Source: Apricaphanius iberus
Taxonomy: Eukaryota; Chordata; Actinopteri; Cyprinodontiformes; Aphaniidae
Assembly (NCBI GenBank): GCA_028564705.1
Contig: JAPXFQ010002676.1
Span: 124,001 to 188,000 of the forward strand
Direction of reading: 5' to 3'
Length of the DNA stretch: 64,000 bases
Each line of letters opens with the position of its first letter. Positions within the stretch are counted from its first letter, which is position 1. Below are positions 35,286 through 47,072 of this stretch, piece by piece. Made by a program: the position numbers and the translations under genes. The notes below the pieces were generated by a model, which was given only the letters and a program-made list of their open reading frames with translations, did no database searches and was not told the DNA's origin.

Positions 35286-38200
35286 TACTGCAGTGCATAT
35301 GTGCCACAGCAGCATTTTTGCACTCCACTACAGCCAACGTGTGCACTGTCACATTTTCACGTGTACTCACCAGAAACAAAATATCCATCAGACATGTACG
35401 GACGAAGCAGGTCAGTTTGAAGTAAAAACAGTGCAGCTGGATAATCACTGGTGTCTGTGTCTCATCACATATTTCAGTCCTCATTTCTTTGGTCTGTGGT
35501 CTCACAGCAGGGGTGGTTCTGTTGTAGTTTTTAGACAGATTATTCATCAAAGCTGATAGCATTGCATCTTTCTGTGGAAAACATAGCCATAATCTGCCTG
35601 GAATTTTGTAAACTCAGCCTCTTTTGCCCTCTTCATGTATTGTAACGTACCATGATCCGATACTTAAAATGTTTATTTTTAACTTGAACTTTTAGTTTTG
35701 TGGTGATTTTTATTAATATTTGATTTTTTATCTTATTCACCATCATTTGCTGTAACAAGCAGAGAGGAAAATAAAACCAGTTCATTGCATTTCGTTTTTT
35801 TGTAGAAGAATCCGTAATGGTACTCGAAATCGACAAGCACTCTGATCGGTTTGGAAAAAGTGGTATCGCTAAAAATAACCCTACGAATCAATACTATAAT
35901 CCATGGAAAACGCCTTTTTTCACATTCCACATAGCTACCTCACAGGGTAGCTGAGTGTTAAAGGAAAAAAACAGCAACTCTGAGATAATCTCCATTTACT
36001 TAAATTCCTGAGTCATTGTACGCTGCATCTAAAAAGCTGGGCTATGATGAATACCTGAGGAATGCATTCTACACCAAAGCAATCCATAAAAACAATGTTA
36101 ATTCAAAATAGTTTGTTGAGCACATGCTTCATACACCATTTTTAGGTAATGGCATGCATATAGATTTTTCAAGCTCCTGCTGTCTGTCATCGTCATTCTG
36201 CTCCCGGGTGAGTACACACAGCACTATCTCTGCTGCAGTCAAACAGACAGGGACAAGTGTAATTGTGGCTTGTGGTTTGGCTGAGCATTGAAACGGAAAA
36301 GCAGCTTGTCCACATCTCTGTCTGTGTGTCAGCAATGTCCATTTGTCTTCCAGTCTTTACTTGGGTGCGTTTGAGTGTGTGCGTGCGTACTACCGGTGTG
36401 CATATATTTCGTGTCTGTCAGCTACTGTCTGTGACTGAGGGTTAGCAATCATGAGAGAATTGTGGGACCTATGAAGGCACGCACACACCAGCTGAGCCAC
36501 AACTTGGCTACCTGTACGTACCTGGTATGGTGAGAATGCTCTCTGCAGGCTTTCACTGCAGCAACAAACATGAATGAGCCATTTGTATGAAGGTTTTTCA
36601 AAGGCGAACTCTCACGCATGGACCATGTGGAGTTTGACGTTTAAATTGTAAACCCCTTAACACTTGTTAAAACTAAATAGATGGATCTGTACATAGAGAT
36701 ATTGCATGCTTGAGCCATCACATGAATCTATAAATATAGTATCAACTGTGAAAAAAGTGACTGTAATGTTGGAAAAAGATGAACTGTGAGTACTGAAAGT
36801 ACTTTTCCCCGTTTTTGTGAATGTATTCTTTTGAGGTTATTCTTGTCCACAAACTGAATGAGCGGCAAGAAAACAGGAACCTGACAATTGAATGAAAGGT
36901 TGTTGTATGTCTGAGCAGCGAACTGAGGAAAGGACTGTCTGAAACAAGTATCAGACAGTGGGAGTATGTCTGAATTTTTGTACTGCCAAAGAAAAAAAAA
37001 CAGTTTATGGAGACTTTTTGTACATTTAATGTAAACATATTACAAGCAGCAGTAGTGTACACACAGGGTGTATGCATGTTCATGTTAAATGAATTTGGCA
37101 TTTGTAGTCAGTTACAATAGCTATCCAGGGAACATAAACAATCAACTGGATTGGAAAAGATTATTATAAAACCATTTATGTGGACTGGTTTCCTCTTCTG
37201 GGTGTGGGTTTTTGCTCACTCCAAGAATGTGGTTTAGCCATACAAGGCAATGCAGGCTGCAAATTTGTATTTTTAATTCTTTTCTCTTTTTTTTTTGAGC
37301 TCTGATGAGTCTTTGCTCTGACATTCTGTTAAGTAAAACTATAGGGCAACAGTCATTCTGGTTAATTATCAAAACTTTAAGCTACTTTTATTTTGTATAA
37401 TATTACACCATTATTTTTCTTGTTTTGAAGTATTTTCTGTAAGAAGCATCATACAAATTGTTTTAACTCATTGACAGAATGGTGAAAGACAAATTGGAAT
37501 AATTATGGACATTTGAAGCTTTGATCACCTAAATGACTGTATTGTAAAACCCCTAAAAACACAAAAAATCCTGACGTATCAGAAGTATTTTCAAAGTCAG
37601 GAACTGAGGCTGTTTCAGTAAGAGTGATTACCTTTCAACAACTTAGGATTTTTTTTAAGACGATATGTTTCATTTATGTAGAAAGGGATGTGCAGAAGAT
37701 TGATTTAAATATTCAAGATTTCCAAGTCTCAGTTTGATACCTGCCTTTTCTACACCACAGATTTGTTAACTAAATACAAAACAAACAACAACAAAAATAA
37801 CAAAATTCAAATTGAGCATGTGGAATCCAAAAAGTTTCTTTACTGTGAGTAAATCAACAGAAGCAGTGGTTTTACTGAGTGAGAAAAGTACAATTAGTCA
37901 CAACACTTATGTGGATTGTGTAGTATATGACATTTAGAGTGAATTTTAATTTTCTATGTGATCTTAGGTTTTGTAACATTTTTCTTCCTGTTGCTGAAAT
38001 TATATTCATCCACCACATGGACATAAATACGTCTCCGTCAAAACGAAGTGGTATAAATTATGGTTCATTAAAGACTGGCACTCACAGCAGAAAATAAATA
38101 AAAAAATTTAAAATAAATATTCAAATAAAGCTGAACACATATCCAAAATCCAAAACACTAAAAAAGTGAAAATTAATTATACATTATTTGTATTTATTTT

Positions 38201-39863
38201 ATAGGACTTTGTAAATTTACCAATTATTGTGTCCTTGGTGTTGGTTTGCTTTTTACATTTTTGCATTTTTTTATTAATCTGGTCATATTTTTTTCCAATT
38301 GAATAAATGTTTTCTTAATGAAGTTTGGATTCTTTTTTTCATTTTTTATCAGTCTGAAAAAATCATGGTGCAATCATATTTGTTTTCCATTTTAAGGCTA
38401 TTTAAATAGCTTCACAGTGAGATTGTCTGTGCTGAGATTATTAAAATTATCTCAGTCATTTATATGATTCAAAATACAAAAAGAAAAATGTATATGTAGT
38501 CTACAGTGTAAAAAAAGAAGGAGAACAAAAACTTTTTTAATTAATACATTTTTAATGGGTTTATGTGGGTAGGATTTGGGGTTGGGTAATCTTGTCTTGG
38601 ACACAGCAAGGGGGTCCTCAAGGAAAAAAAAGTTGGGAACAACTGTCTTACAAAGCTGTAAAAATTGAAACTGTGAATAATAAAAGCTAAAGTTATTTAA
38701 GTTTGACCTCAGTTGCTAAAAACCACACACCATAGATATCACAACATTATTATTTGTGTTATTTGTACAAACTTGATGCAATAGAAAACTTTAAGAAAAT
38801 AAGTACACCCCAAAACCCTGGATATATAAAGAATGTCAATTGAATCAGTTTATTTTGGTTTCCTTTGTAATGTTGACCAGCTGTAAAAGCTTTATATCTG
38901 AAGCCTGATATGCTACAGACATGTCCTGTATGGTCAAATATGAAGTGTATCACCATAGAGATATCCCTGTGTGTGTATGTGTGTTTGGCTGTATTCCCAC
39001 GGCAGGGCCAGTGTTTACTCTTTCTCTGGAGACATGAGTTCTATTTAAGGGAGTTGAGCAACAAGACGGGGAAGAGACAGGTGCCAAGGAAGTCGGCGCA
39101 GAGATCTATGAATAACAAGCTTTAGGAGAATTAGGTGATGGTGGGGTTACAGTGGAAAGTAGCACACACAGACCACACAACATGGAAAACAACATGGAAA
39201 CTCTTTGAACACATTGTGAATTTTGCTGTAAGATAAACAAAGGATTATTGATTCAATCTCCTTCTGGCCCACTGAGCTAGCAAAGTCCCCTACTTGCAGT
39301 AAGGAAATCTGAAATGAGCCCAACTCTCTTCTCCAAGTACAGTAGATCAAACTTTACTTTCCTCTTTCATTCTTTCCTGAAGCACAGCTGCATGTTGGAT
39401 GTCAGCCGCTTCACATTTTTAACACAGCAGTTAGCAAAACATTTTTACTCCTAATTGCACGCCCACAAAGCTATTATACTTTTCTCTGGGTCTTTTGATA
39501 TTGCATGTAATTTACCAGAAACATTAACAGAAAATAGAAATATAGATCTTATATCAACTGAGCAAGACAGACAGACAGATATTTTGATTATATGCTGATC
39601 AGTCTACAGTGAAACTCACAATCCTTTCTACTCCAGACAGATTTGGATTTAAAGTTATCTTATCATTTTACTAACATGGATTTTTCTTAGAGGACGTAAA
39701 ATTAGCATTTTAGAGTGGCCCATTCGGAGTGCCAAAATTAATCTAACACACGAATTGTGAAGACTTGAATTTTATCACCAAAGATAAACCCTGAAAATAC
39801 AAGTGGAGCCATGCAAAAAGCTGGCCAGCAAATATAAGAGTTCCAACGAATATTAATAAAGAT

Positions 39864-39890
39864 ATCTATCTATCTATCTATCTATCTATA

Positions 39891-39980
<90 letters not shown>

Positions 39981-40010
39981 CCTGTCTGTCTGTCTGTCTG
40001 TCTGTCTGTC
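39864..40010. repeat. Compound (TCTA)n(CTGT)n microsatellite
   Basis: About 29 tandem TCTA tetramers with one TATA irregularity near 39890, followed without gap by about seven CTGT tetramers (39981-40010). Confidence 0.98.
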
Positions 40011-41616
40011 TTTTTATGAAAAGTACTGGAACCGTATATCTGTCTGAGGGTAAGATTGTTTTGGGATTGAAATGTTGAACCAGCGGTGATCAAATACAAT
40101 CAAGAGTCCATAAAAAAACAAAGAAAAAAAATCTTTGATTCAGGACTTCGTCATATGCTGGGAATCAGATTCAACGTCATCCGCCACATATGGCATGGCC
40201 TTACAGTGCATACAAACTTTGGATATGCAAATAAGCCATAGTCACCTGCTCTGTGTGGAACTAACATTTTTGCTTTGTTTATTTGTTTTTGTTTTTTACT
40301 CATAACCCCTCCCTCCAATGAAGCCATGAAAAATAATTCAAAAACTGACTGTCTTGCATCATGGTTGTTTTATTGAGATCATGCCATAGGCTTTCTGAAA
40401 GTTGTCTGGTATGTGGTTATCCTATCACATTAAATTTATGTATGTCCGAAACAGAAAATATACATTCCAAATACTAATAATCACTCACACATGCCACTTG
40501 AGGAAAAGGTCAATTCTGGGCCAAACATAGCAAATAAATAACATTTGTAAGACCTGCTTCGTTAGTTACCTCATTACACATTTCAAGATAACAATCTTTG
40601 CTGCCTGGTAAACAGAAGAAGACGTGCAAGCAAACATTAGATACTACACAATCAGATAGTGAATGCATGCACACCCACGCAGGGAAATAAATCAGTCTGT
40701 GAGCAGGGCTACAGAGATCCATATTATGTGGTTACTTAGTTACAGAACATTAATAAAACCCAGTCCCAGTCACCAGTCAGCCTAGAGAAGAAACAGCTGT
40801 CAATGCAGAAGGTCAGTAGAAGGAGGAGAACTACTCCCTAATTCTCTTAGAGCAAGAAAACATGTGTGCCCACTCAGTAAGTTTGCAGCTTTTCCACCAT
40901 GTACTTGTGATTAATTGGAATAATGACCACCCAATGCACAGTTATAAAACAAAGAAACATTCAGCGGCTCAAACAGCTCCATAAGTGGTTCATGGCTGAC
41001 CTTCACTAAAACTCTGCTCAGATATCTTTATTTCATCCATTATACATGCCATTATAATCACAGGAAGCTGGGTTCAGCTGGCGGAGCAGATGTTCACAGG
41101 ATGAGAGATTAATTCATTTTTATGTTTTTTCCTTTTGTGATCCAAATCTTCACCCACGCAGTCACATAGCAAAAAAGGAGCATGGTTTGCGAAGCAAGCA
41201 AATTTGTCCGCTTCGCAACCGGACCGCCATACCACCTGCTCATCAGTTTTCTGAGAACAGCTCATCAGCTGCCCTAGGCAGCGAGAGAGGAGTCTGCTAG
41301 CTGTTACTGACGTTGCTGGGGGTTACAGGGGTTAACTCTCCAACAAGAGGCCGATTTACAACCAGGAACAGGAACCATCTATCAGCACTCTGTTGCTTGT
41401 CACCGAACAGGCCAGACAGATGAGCCTGAAGCCAAAGCCACCACTCAGAGAAGTGGCTTATAGAATTTAAATTAATAGAAAGGACACTTGTTGGTGCATG
41501 GTGGTATCCGGCAAATGACAGCTCATTATGAGTATGAAATACAGGAATATTTTGCTGGATATGGAAACAAAATCTTTTTGTTTAAAGAGAGTTTTTAGTG
41601 ACTGGTGCGGCGTAAG

Positions 41617-41672
41617 ATACACACACACATGCACACTCACGCACCCACACATACATATATATAAATATATAT
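41617..41672. repeat. (AC)n/(AT)n low-complexity stretch
   Basis: ACACACAC grading through CACACGC-like units into TATATATA. Confidence 0.85.
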
Positions 41673-42120
41673 ATTACTTTGTGCCATTTTTAGAAGAAGA
41701 AGTAGAGGCTAGAGGTTAGTGTCTGTGCCAGGGGAGAGTGAGAAAGTATTTTTTTGCAGCACAGCATCAAGTCTGTTAATTTTGACACTGTTAACTTTGT
41801 TTTTTGTCGAACCAAAAGCACCACCAGTGGTCTTGCGATAATTAGATAAAATTGAAAGACGTGCAGAATTTGTTAGGATTGGCTGAATTTGCATTGATAG
41901 TTGTGATCAGAACATCGTGAAATTCTGGAGGGACTATTAGATCAATTCACAAAAGACTCATGGAGAAAAAATAAGTACATTCTTGATCATGTCTGGGATT
42001 TTATCATACCAATGTGAAGTTTACATTTTGCACATCCTGAGCACGAATGTTAAGTTTGGGCTTTTAACACTTTTTTTTACATGAAGTAGTCATTATATAA
42101 GTGGATAAAACTGCATTCAC

Positions 42121-42404
42121 TTACATTTATGCCAATCTCCACAGTCAAAACCACAGACTGTATATAGGTGGAAGAGGCCTCCATGATTAATCACATAGGA
42201 TTCTCAAAAGTTGAAGTGAAGCCAACCACCACCACCATCTTTGCCAGGTCACGTGTCTTGTCACACCCAGAATATGCAAAAAATGGGCAAAGAGGTGGAG
42301 CTGAGAGAGGGGTTGTGAGAGTGGGGCCAGATGATTGATACTCTGACCTGATATAGCTACAAGCTAACTGAGCAAACCCGGAGCTATCTGAGGCTAATAA
42401 ATGT
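42121..42404. other. Probable dispersed repeat, unclassified
   Basis: It contains CAGACTGTATATAGGTGG and a GA-rich segment (GGTGGAGCTGAGAGAGGGG). The texture resembles fish dispersed repeats, but I could not find ends. Confidence 0.3.
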
Positions 42405-42690
42405 TAATGGGCTGTTTACACCACAAGACCACAGATTTCTGGTATGGACCCCAAAGTGCTTTACACTACATTCAGTCATCCACCCATTCACGCAGACAGT
42501 CAAACTACGTTGCAGCCACGGCGGCCCTGGCGCGAACTGACAAAGGCGAGGCTGCCGGACACTGGCGTCTACTGGTAGCCCTCTGACCACCACCAGTTGG
42601 CAACGGGTAAAGTGTCTTGCCCAAGAACACAATGACTGAGACCGTTGGAGCCGGGGTTTCGAACCAGCAACCTTCTGATTACAAGACCTC
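42405..42690. repeat. Common fish dispersed repeat, fragment
   Basis: The strings CCCAAAGTGCTTTACACTAC, ATTCAGTCATCCACCCATTC, CTGACCACCACCAGTTGGCA, AAGTGTCTTGCCCAAGAACA and GAACCAGCAACCTTCTGATT match a very abundant fish repeat I recall. It is GC- and CpG-richer than its neighbourhood. I cannot say which LINE, SINE or DNA transposon it belongs to. It ends just upstream of the TTAA element. Confidence 0.65.
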
Positions 42691-43032
42691 TGTGTGTATA
42701 TTTCTCATTCCTTCACTATATACTACAATGGGGCTTAAAGGATATACTCCTTACTCTAAGTCAGATCACTTTAAAGGAGACATATTGTGACTATTTTTCC
42801 ACTATTTAAAATAGGTCTATGAGTTCCTAAAAACATGTTTCTGAAGATGTTTGCTGGAAATAACTTGTAGGAAATTATTGTTACAAACCTATATTACCCT
42901 CTGTTTCAGCCCCTTTCAGATTCTGCTGCTAATTACATATTACATGAGCTGCTGTTAACTTGGCCACACCCAAAGGTTCTAGAATCTTTGCCCAAGCCCC
43001 ACTCACTGACTGTTACCAACATGTTTAAATTT

Positions 43033-43730
43033 ACGGACATTAGGGTATTGATACCCGACCCGAGCCTGACGGTACCTAACGGTACCCGACGGGCTGGTTT
43101 CAGATAGATATTTAGAAAGGATGCTCTTGTTTGGGTCGGGCTCGGTTAAGCAGTGAGGGTGAAAACCTCCACCTCCATCCAGGCTCTACAGAGCATTAGC
43201 AGCGTGTGATTTGTGAAAAAAACAAGAGGGGGGATATTTATTTATTTTATTTTATTTTATTCATAAAAATAAAAACAGGTTTGTTTATGCTGGCTGCAGG
43301 GCATCTCGCGCACATACGTTTATCCTTTCAAAACTGACAGAAACATTTGAAAAACAAAATTATTGTTGACATAAAAAATTAAGATAAGATCATTATATTA
43401 AGATGATTAAAATTAAAGATAAGAATTCACTTGATTTATCCAGTCATAGCAGGTGAGATCATTTTTTCCCCCTGTGGCAGCATCAGCAGCACCTTGTCCG
43501 CCCTCTCAAACCCACAGCTCTGCATAATTTTCTGCTGGCAAAAAAGTAGTATTTTTTATTTTGAGTTGTGAAGAATCCATACCCTTGGTTTATTAAACCA
43601 TGTGCACCTGTGTCGGGCCCGGGTCGTACTCAAGCATACATATCTTAATGCCTGTCGGGTCGATTTCAGTTACAACTCTGTCAAACGCTCTGATAAAAAA
43701 ATGCGGCCCGATCCAAACTCTAATGGACAT
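43033..43730. mobile_element. Non-autonomous hAT-type element with 8-bp duplication
   Basis: The element body is 43041-43722 (682 bp). The flanks are ACGGACAT (43033-43040) and ATGGACAT (43723-43730), a 7-of-8 match of the length hAT transposases make. The left end TAGGGTATTGATACCCGACC and the right end, reverse complemented, TAGAGTTTGGATCGGGCCG are imperfect inverted repeats starting TAG. GGGTCGGG/CCCGACCC motifs recur inside. It contains a TTTTA microsatellite (about 43236-43265) and no transposase. Confidence 0.85.
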
Positions 43731-44252
43731 GGCTGCAGTAGTTAAACCATACAACAAAAAAGTAGTTCAACCATACATGTTTCAACCAGAATCTGCTCCC
43801 ATAGGAGGGGAGTCTCCTGAAGAACCCAAGACTCAGATAATTTACCTGGAACTTGGATATCTTCCTCTACATAAGGTCCAATATCTTCCCGAGACTCCGA
43901 CTCTAAATCCTTTCACTTCGATCTAGCTGACTCCAGCTCTAGCAACGTCGAGACCCACGTTCTTTGAGCTCAGCTACTTTTCATCCCAGAGCTGATGGAT
44001 TGAAGATGTGCTGTACAATCCTATCGCAGGTATATCTTGCTTCTTAAATATCCGTTCTATGGCTAGCAGTTAGCACGTAGCTTATTAGCTTCTGTCGTGC
44101 TTTTAAACTCTTACAATTTGTATTTTTGAATGGAATTATTACTTGTTAGAAGCAGTCAGAGCCTGGATAAGGCTGTTATGCTCTAAAACATCAATCATTC
44201 ACATCAACATCCAGCAGTAGGCTATACGAAGCCAAAACTAAAGCTGTTAGAT

Positions 44253-44528
44253 TGTCATGCCTCACTCCACACTCAGCTTCCCTCACTCACTCATCATCAT
44301 CATCACCCTCACCTGTGCCTCCAATCACGCACACCAGATCCTCCTTACCTCACCTCTTTATAACCTGCCACTTCCCTTCAGTCACGGCCGGATCATTACA
44401 GGACTTCAGACCTTCCACTGTGTGTTTCTCCTGTTATCTTCGTTCTCGCCATCCTTCATCCCTCAATAAAGAACTCTGCACCTTGCTTCTGCGTCTGGGT
44501 CCATACCTCACACCGCAAATCCCTGACA
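44253..44528 (+). repeat. 5' LTR
   Basis: 276 bp, TG...CA. It contains a TATA-like TTTATAA at 44357-44363 and a polyadenylation signal AATAAA at 44465-44470, giving a plausible U3-R-U5 order. One mismatch to the 3' LTR (position 44496). Confidence 0.95.
44357..44363 (+). promoter_or_regulatory. TATA-like box in 5' LTR
   Basis: TTTATAA about 105 bp upstream of the LTR's AATAAA; the same motif is in the 3' LTR at 47177-47183. Promoter function is inferred from position only. Confidence 0.5.
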
Positions 44529-44548
44529 GAATGATCCGGCCCAGAAAG

Positions 44549-45712
44549 ATGGACCCAGCAGAAGCCTCCGACCCCGAGATCTTGGAGTCCCTCTGGTGCA
44601 GGCTGGAGAAGGTCTCTGGCTTCGCCAGCCCGTCCGCTCGCCTCACCGCGCTGGAGGACTACATCTTAGACCTCCTTCCTCGGTTCCGCTCCAGCCTCAA
44701 CCCGCTCGATGCGGAGGAGTTGGAGGAGGCAGCCGACGACGCCTTCCTTGCTGCGGAGGAGGAGCTGCCTCCTGCAGGGACACAGCCCGCCTCTACCAAC
44801 GTCGGCTCGGTCTCCTGGTTCCATGCGCCTCCGATCCTCTCACCGGCTGTCTTCGCCCCTTTCCCGACCGCTTCGCCGAGGGCTCCGGTCAATCGCCCAG
44901 CTGCTGCTCCCACACCACCGTCTTCGGCTGCGGCAGGACGGGGTCCCCTCTACGTTAGCGAGGATGAACTGTTCGAGTTTTTTCATGGGGACAGACTCGA
45001 GTACCTCTGCTCCAGAGGGGATCCAGCTCCTCGCCGCGGTCAGCGACGCAGACGCCGGAAGGTTGCGCCGGAGTCTCCGCCCTCGGACGGTTCGGACTGG
45101 GAGGACGCGGAGGAGCAGTATCTGGAGCAGCAGACCTCGCTCGTCGGCTCTCGGCTTGCCTACTGCGCTCCGGGAACAGGCCCACGTAGGCATGAGCCTC
45201 CATGTCAGCCACGCAGCCGAGGGCACGAGGCACCTCTACCATCTCGCCGCAGACGGCGGCGCCGACGGGAAGTAGTTGCTTCCGGGTCCCCGAAGTTGGC
45301 GTCTGCATCGCACTGCTCGGCCCCGAAGTTGGCGTCTGCATCGCACTGCTCGGCCCCGAAGTTGGCGTCTGCATCGCACTGCTCGGCCCCGAAGTTGGCG
45401 TCTGCATCGCACTGCTCGGCCCCGAAGTTGGCGTCTGCATCGCACTGCTCGGCCCCGAAGTTGGCGTCTGCATCGCCCTATTCCTCCTTCTCCCTTCTTC
45501 AGTCTCTGTTCCCAGAGCCCACAGAGCACCTGCAGTCTCGGCTCCCAGAGCTGCCGGATATGCCGCTGCCGCCTCCTGAGCTGCCGGATATGCCGCTGCC
45601 GCCTCCTGAGCTGCCGGATATGCCGCTGCCGCCTCCTGAGCTGCCGGATATGCCGCTGCCGCCTCCTGAGCTGCCAATGCCGCTGCCGCCACTGCCTGCC
45701 GCTCCGCCCTGA
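44549..45712 (+). CDS. Gag-like, repeat-bearing ORF of the LTR element
   Basis: 387 codons from ATG 44549 (MDPAEASDPEI), preferred because the same start context occurs in fish Gypsy gag genes as I recall them; an in-frame ATG at 44531 would add six residues. Residues 1-55 look helical and non-repetitive (LWCRLEKVSGFASPSARLTA, then ALEDYILDLLPRF). An acidic Glu/Ala segment follows (EELEEAADDAFLAAEEE), then a Pro/Ala-rich linker, a YVSEDELFEFFHGDRLEYL block, and Arg clusters (RRGQRRRRRK and a run of eight or more Arg). Next come six copies of an 11-residue unit (SAPKLASASHC) and about five of a 10-residue unit (ELPDMPLPPP) before TGA at 45712. No zinc knuckle or protease is visible. The Arg clusters could bind RNA. 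Whether it forms capsids is unknown. Gag origin is inference. Confidence 0.6.
   Translation: MDPAEASDPEILESLWCRLEKVSGFASPSARLTALEDYILDLLPRFRSSLNPLDAEELEEAADDAFLAAEEELPPAGTQPASTNVGSVSWFHAPPILSPAVFAPFPTASPRAPVNRPAAAPTPPSSAAAGRGPLYVSEDELFEFFHGDRLEYLCSRGDPAPRRGQRRRRRKVAPESPPSDGSDWEDAEEQYLEQQTSLVGSRLAYCAPGTGPRRHEPPCQPRSRGHEAPLPSRRRRRRRREVVASGSPKLASASHCSAPKLASASHCSAPKLASASHCSAPKLASASHCSAPKLASASHCSAPKLASASPYSSFSLLQSLFPEPTEHLQSRLPELPDMPLPPPELPDMPLPPPELPDMPLPPPELPDMPLPPPELPMPLPPLPAAPP
45288..45480 (+). repeat. 33-bp tandem array, about 6 copies
   Basis: Units are near-identical and encode 11 residues each (SAPKLASASHC) in the gag-like frame. The last unit has variant bases. Confidence 0.95.
45548..45690 (+). 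repeat. 30-bp tandem array, about 4.5 copies
   Basis: Units encode ELPDMPLPPP in the gag-like frame. The final unit has lost three bases (ELPMPLPPLP), keeping the frame. Confidence 0.95.
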
Positions 45713-45731
45713 GCTGCTGCTGCATCGCCTG

Positions 45732-46286
45732 CCGGCTCCTCGCCGCCAGGCTCCCACGCCGGCTCCTCGCCGCCAGGCTCCCACGCCAGCTCCTCGCCGC
45801 CAGGCTCCCACGCCTGCGCCTCGCCGCCAAGCTCCCTCGCCGGCTCCTCGCCGCCAGGCTCCAACGCCTGCGCCTCGCCTCCAGGCTCCCAAGCCTGCGC
45901 CTCGCCGCCAGGCTCCCACGCCGGCTCCTCACCGCCAGGCTCCCACGCCGGCTCCTCGCCGCCAGGCTCCCAAGCCTGCGCCTCGCCTCCAGGCTCCCAA
46001 GCCTGCGCCTCGCCTCCAGGCTCCCTCGCCGGCTCCTCGCCGCCAGACTCCCTCGCCGGCTCCTCGCCGCAAGGCTCCAACGCCTGCGCCTCGCCTCCAG
46101 GCTCCCACGCCTGCGCCTCGCCTCCAGGCTCCCACGCCTGCGCCTCGCCTCCAGGCTCCCACGCCGGCTCCTCGCCTCCAGGCTCCCAAGCCTGCGCCTC
46201 GCCTCCAGGCTCCCAAGCCTGCGCCTCGCCTCCAGGCTCCCAAGCCTGCGCCTCGCCTCCAGGCTCCCAAGCCTGCGCCTCGCCTC
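45732..46286 (+). repeat. 27-bp tandem array, about 20 copies
   Basis: Units follow GCTCCTCGCCGCCAGGCTCC plus 7 bases. Sub-variants alternate (CGCCGCCAG or CGCCTCCAG; CACGCC, AAGCCT, CTCGCC). Period 27 keeps one frame, encoding APRRQAPTP-type units in the +1 frame. Confidence 0.95.
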
Positions 46287-46870
46287 GGTCCCCAGGAGAG
46301 GACCGCCGGGCCGTGCGCCCGCCTCCCGTCCCGTCAAGGGACGTCCGTCCAGCCCCAGCTGGACCTCCCGGTCCCCAGGAGAGGACCGCCGGGCCGTGCG
46401 CCCGCCTCCCGTCCCGTCAAGGGACGTCCGTCCAGCCCCCAGCTGGACCTCCCGGTCCCCAGGAGAGGACCGCCGGGCCGTGCGCCCGCCTCCCGTCCCG
46501 TCAAGGGACGTCCGTCCAGCCCCCAGCTGGACCTCCCGGTCCCCAGGAGAGGACCGCCGGGCCGTGCGCCCGCCTCCCGTCCCGTCAAGGGACGTCCGTC
46601 CAGCCCCCAGCTGGACCTCCCGGTCCCCAGGAGAGGACCGCCGGGCCGTGCGCCCGCCTCCCGTCCCGTCAAGGGACGTCCGTCCAGCCCCCAGCTGGAC
46701 CTCCCGGTCCCCAGGAGAGGACCGCCGGGCCGTGCGCCCGCCTCCCGTCCCGTCAAGGGACGTCCGTCCAGCCCCCAGCTGGACCTCCCGGTCCCCAGGA
46801 GAGGACTGCCGGGCCGTCCGCCCGACTCACGTCCCGCCAGAGGAAGGCATTCGGGCCGTCCGCCCGACTC
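46287..46870 (+). repeat. 84-bp tandem array, about 6 copies plus diverged ends
   Basis: Units start at about 46289, 46372, 46455, 46539, 46623, 46707 and 46791. Most are 84 bp; the first intervals are a base shorter because one unit has four instead of five C residues near 46360, which shifts the reading frame once. After 46800 the repeat diverges into shorter CCGCCCGACTCACGTCCCGC units. All three forward frames are free of stops through the array. Confidence 0.93.
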
Positions 46871-47058
46871 ACGTCCCGCCAGGGGACGTCCGCCAGCCTG
46901 TCGTCCGACCAGAGGACGACATTCCGGTCGCCCGCCTGACCTTCAGGGGCGTCAACACAGACACTCGGGCCCTCCTGCCGTGGGCCCCCTCCACCCACCC
47001 TGAAAGGGTGCTAATCCTTTTGGGGTTTTTTTCTATATGGCGTCTGGGATCCGCCTTT

Positions 47059-47069
47059 AAAGGGGGGGG
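47059..47069 (+). promoter_or_regulatory. Polypurine tract
   Basis: AAAGGGGGGGG ending 3 bp before the 3' LTR, the expected site for plus-strand DNA priming in an LTR retrotransposon. Confidence 0.85.
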
Positions 47070-47072
47070 TCC

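Larger units (their letters stand above)
35286..42120. other. Gene-poor DNA, nothing recognised but simple repeats
   Basis: About 6.8 kb with no recognisable exon or mobile element other than microsatellites (39864-40010 and 41617-41672). Open frames are all short; the longest (119 codons, minus, 36742-37101) is Phe/Ser-rich and typical of AT-rich non-coding DNA. Blocks at 36440-36600, 40740-40860 and 41050-41450 look like unique sequence. Confidence 0.45.
45276..47003 (+). other. Overlapping Pro/Arg-rich open frame, +1 to the gag-like ORF
   Basis: 575 codons open in the frame +1 relative to the gag-like ORF, overlapping it by 437 bp. The part before 45712 is the wrong-frame reading of the 33- and 30-bp arrays (Cys/Arg-rich, unlikely to be native). 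From 45730 it reads about 20 copies of a 9-residue unit (APRRQAPTP), then the 84-bp array as a 28-residue unit starting LDLPVPRRG. It could be reached by a +1 frameshift or be non-coding. A third frame (46396-47289) is open across the 84-bp array too, with units such as WTSRSPGEDRRAVRPPPVPS, running into the 3' LTR. Confidence 0.35.

Noticed and set aside
39864..40010. Possible CRISPR-like regular repeats
   Set aside because: Tetranucleotide microsatellite without spacers, in eukaryotic DNA.
43600..43926. 108-codon plus-strand open frame
   Set aside because: Runs across the right border of the hAT insertion into the host TTAA element, so it cannot be a native coding unit.
44955..46337. 460-codon minus-strand open frame (Gly/Arg-rich repeats)
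   Set aside because: It is the antisense reading of the GC-rich tandem arrays in the LTR element. Arrays lacking stop-complement codons stay open on both strands; there is no independent evidence for it.
44549..47003. Collagen/extensin-like host gene
   Set aside because: The Pro-rich frame lies precisely between two LTRs with a target duplication, so it belongs to a mobile element.
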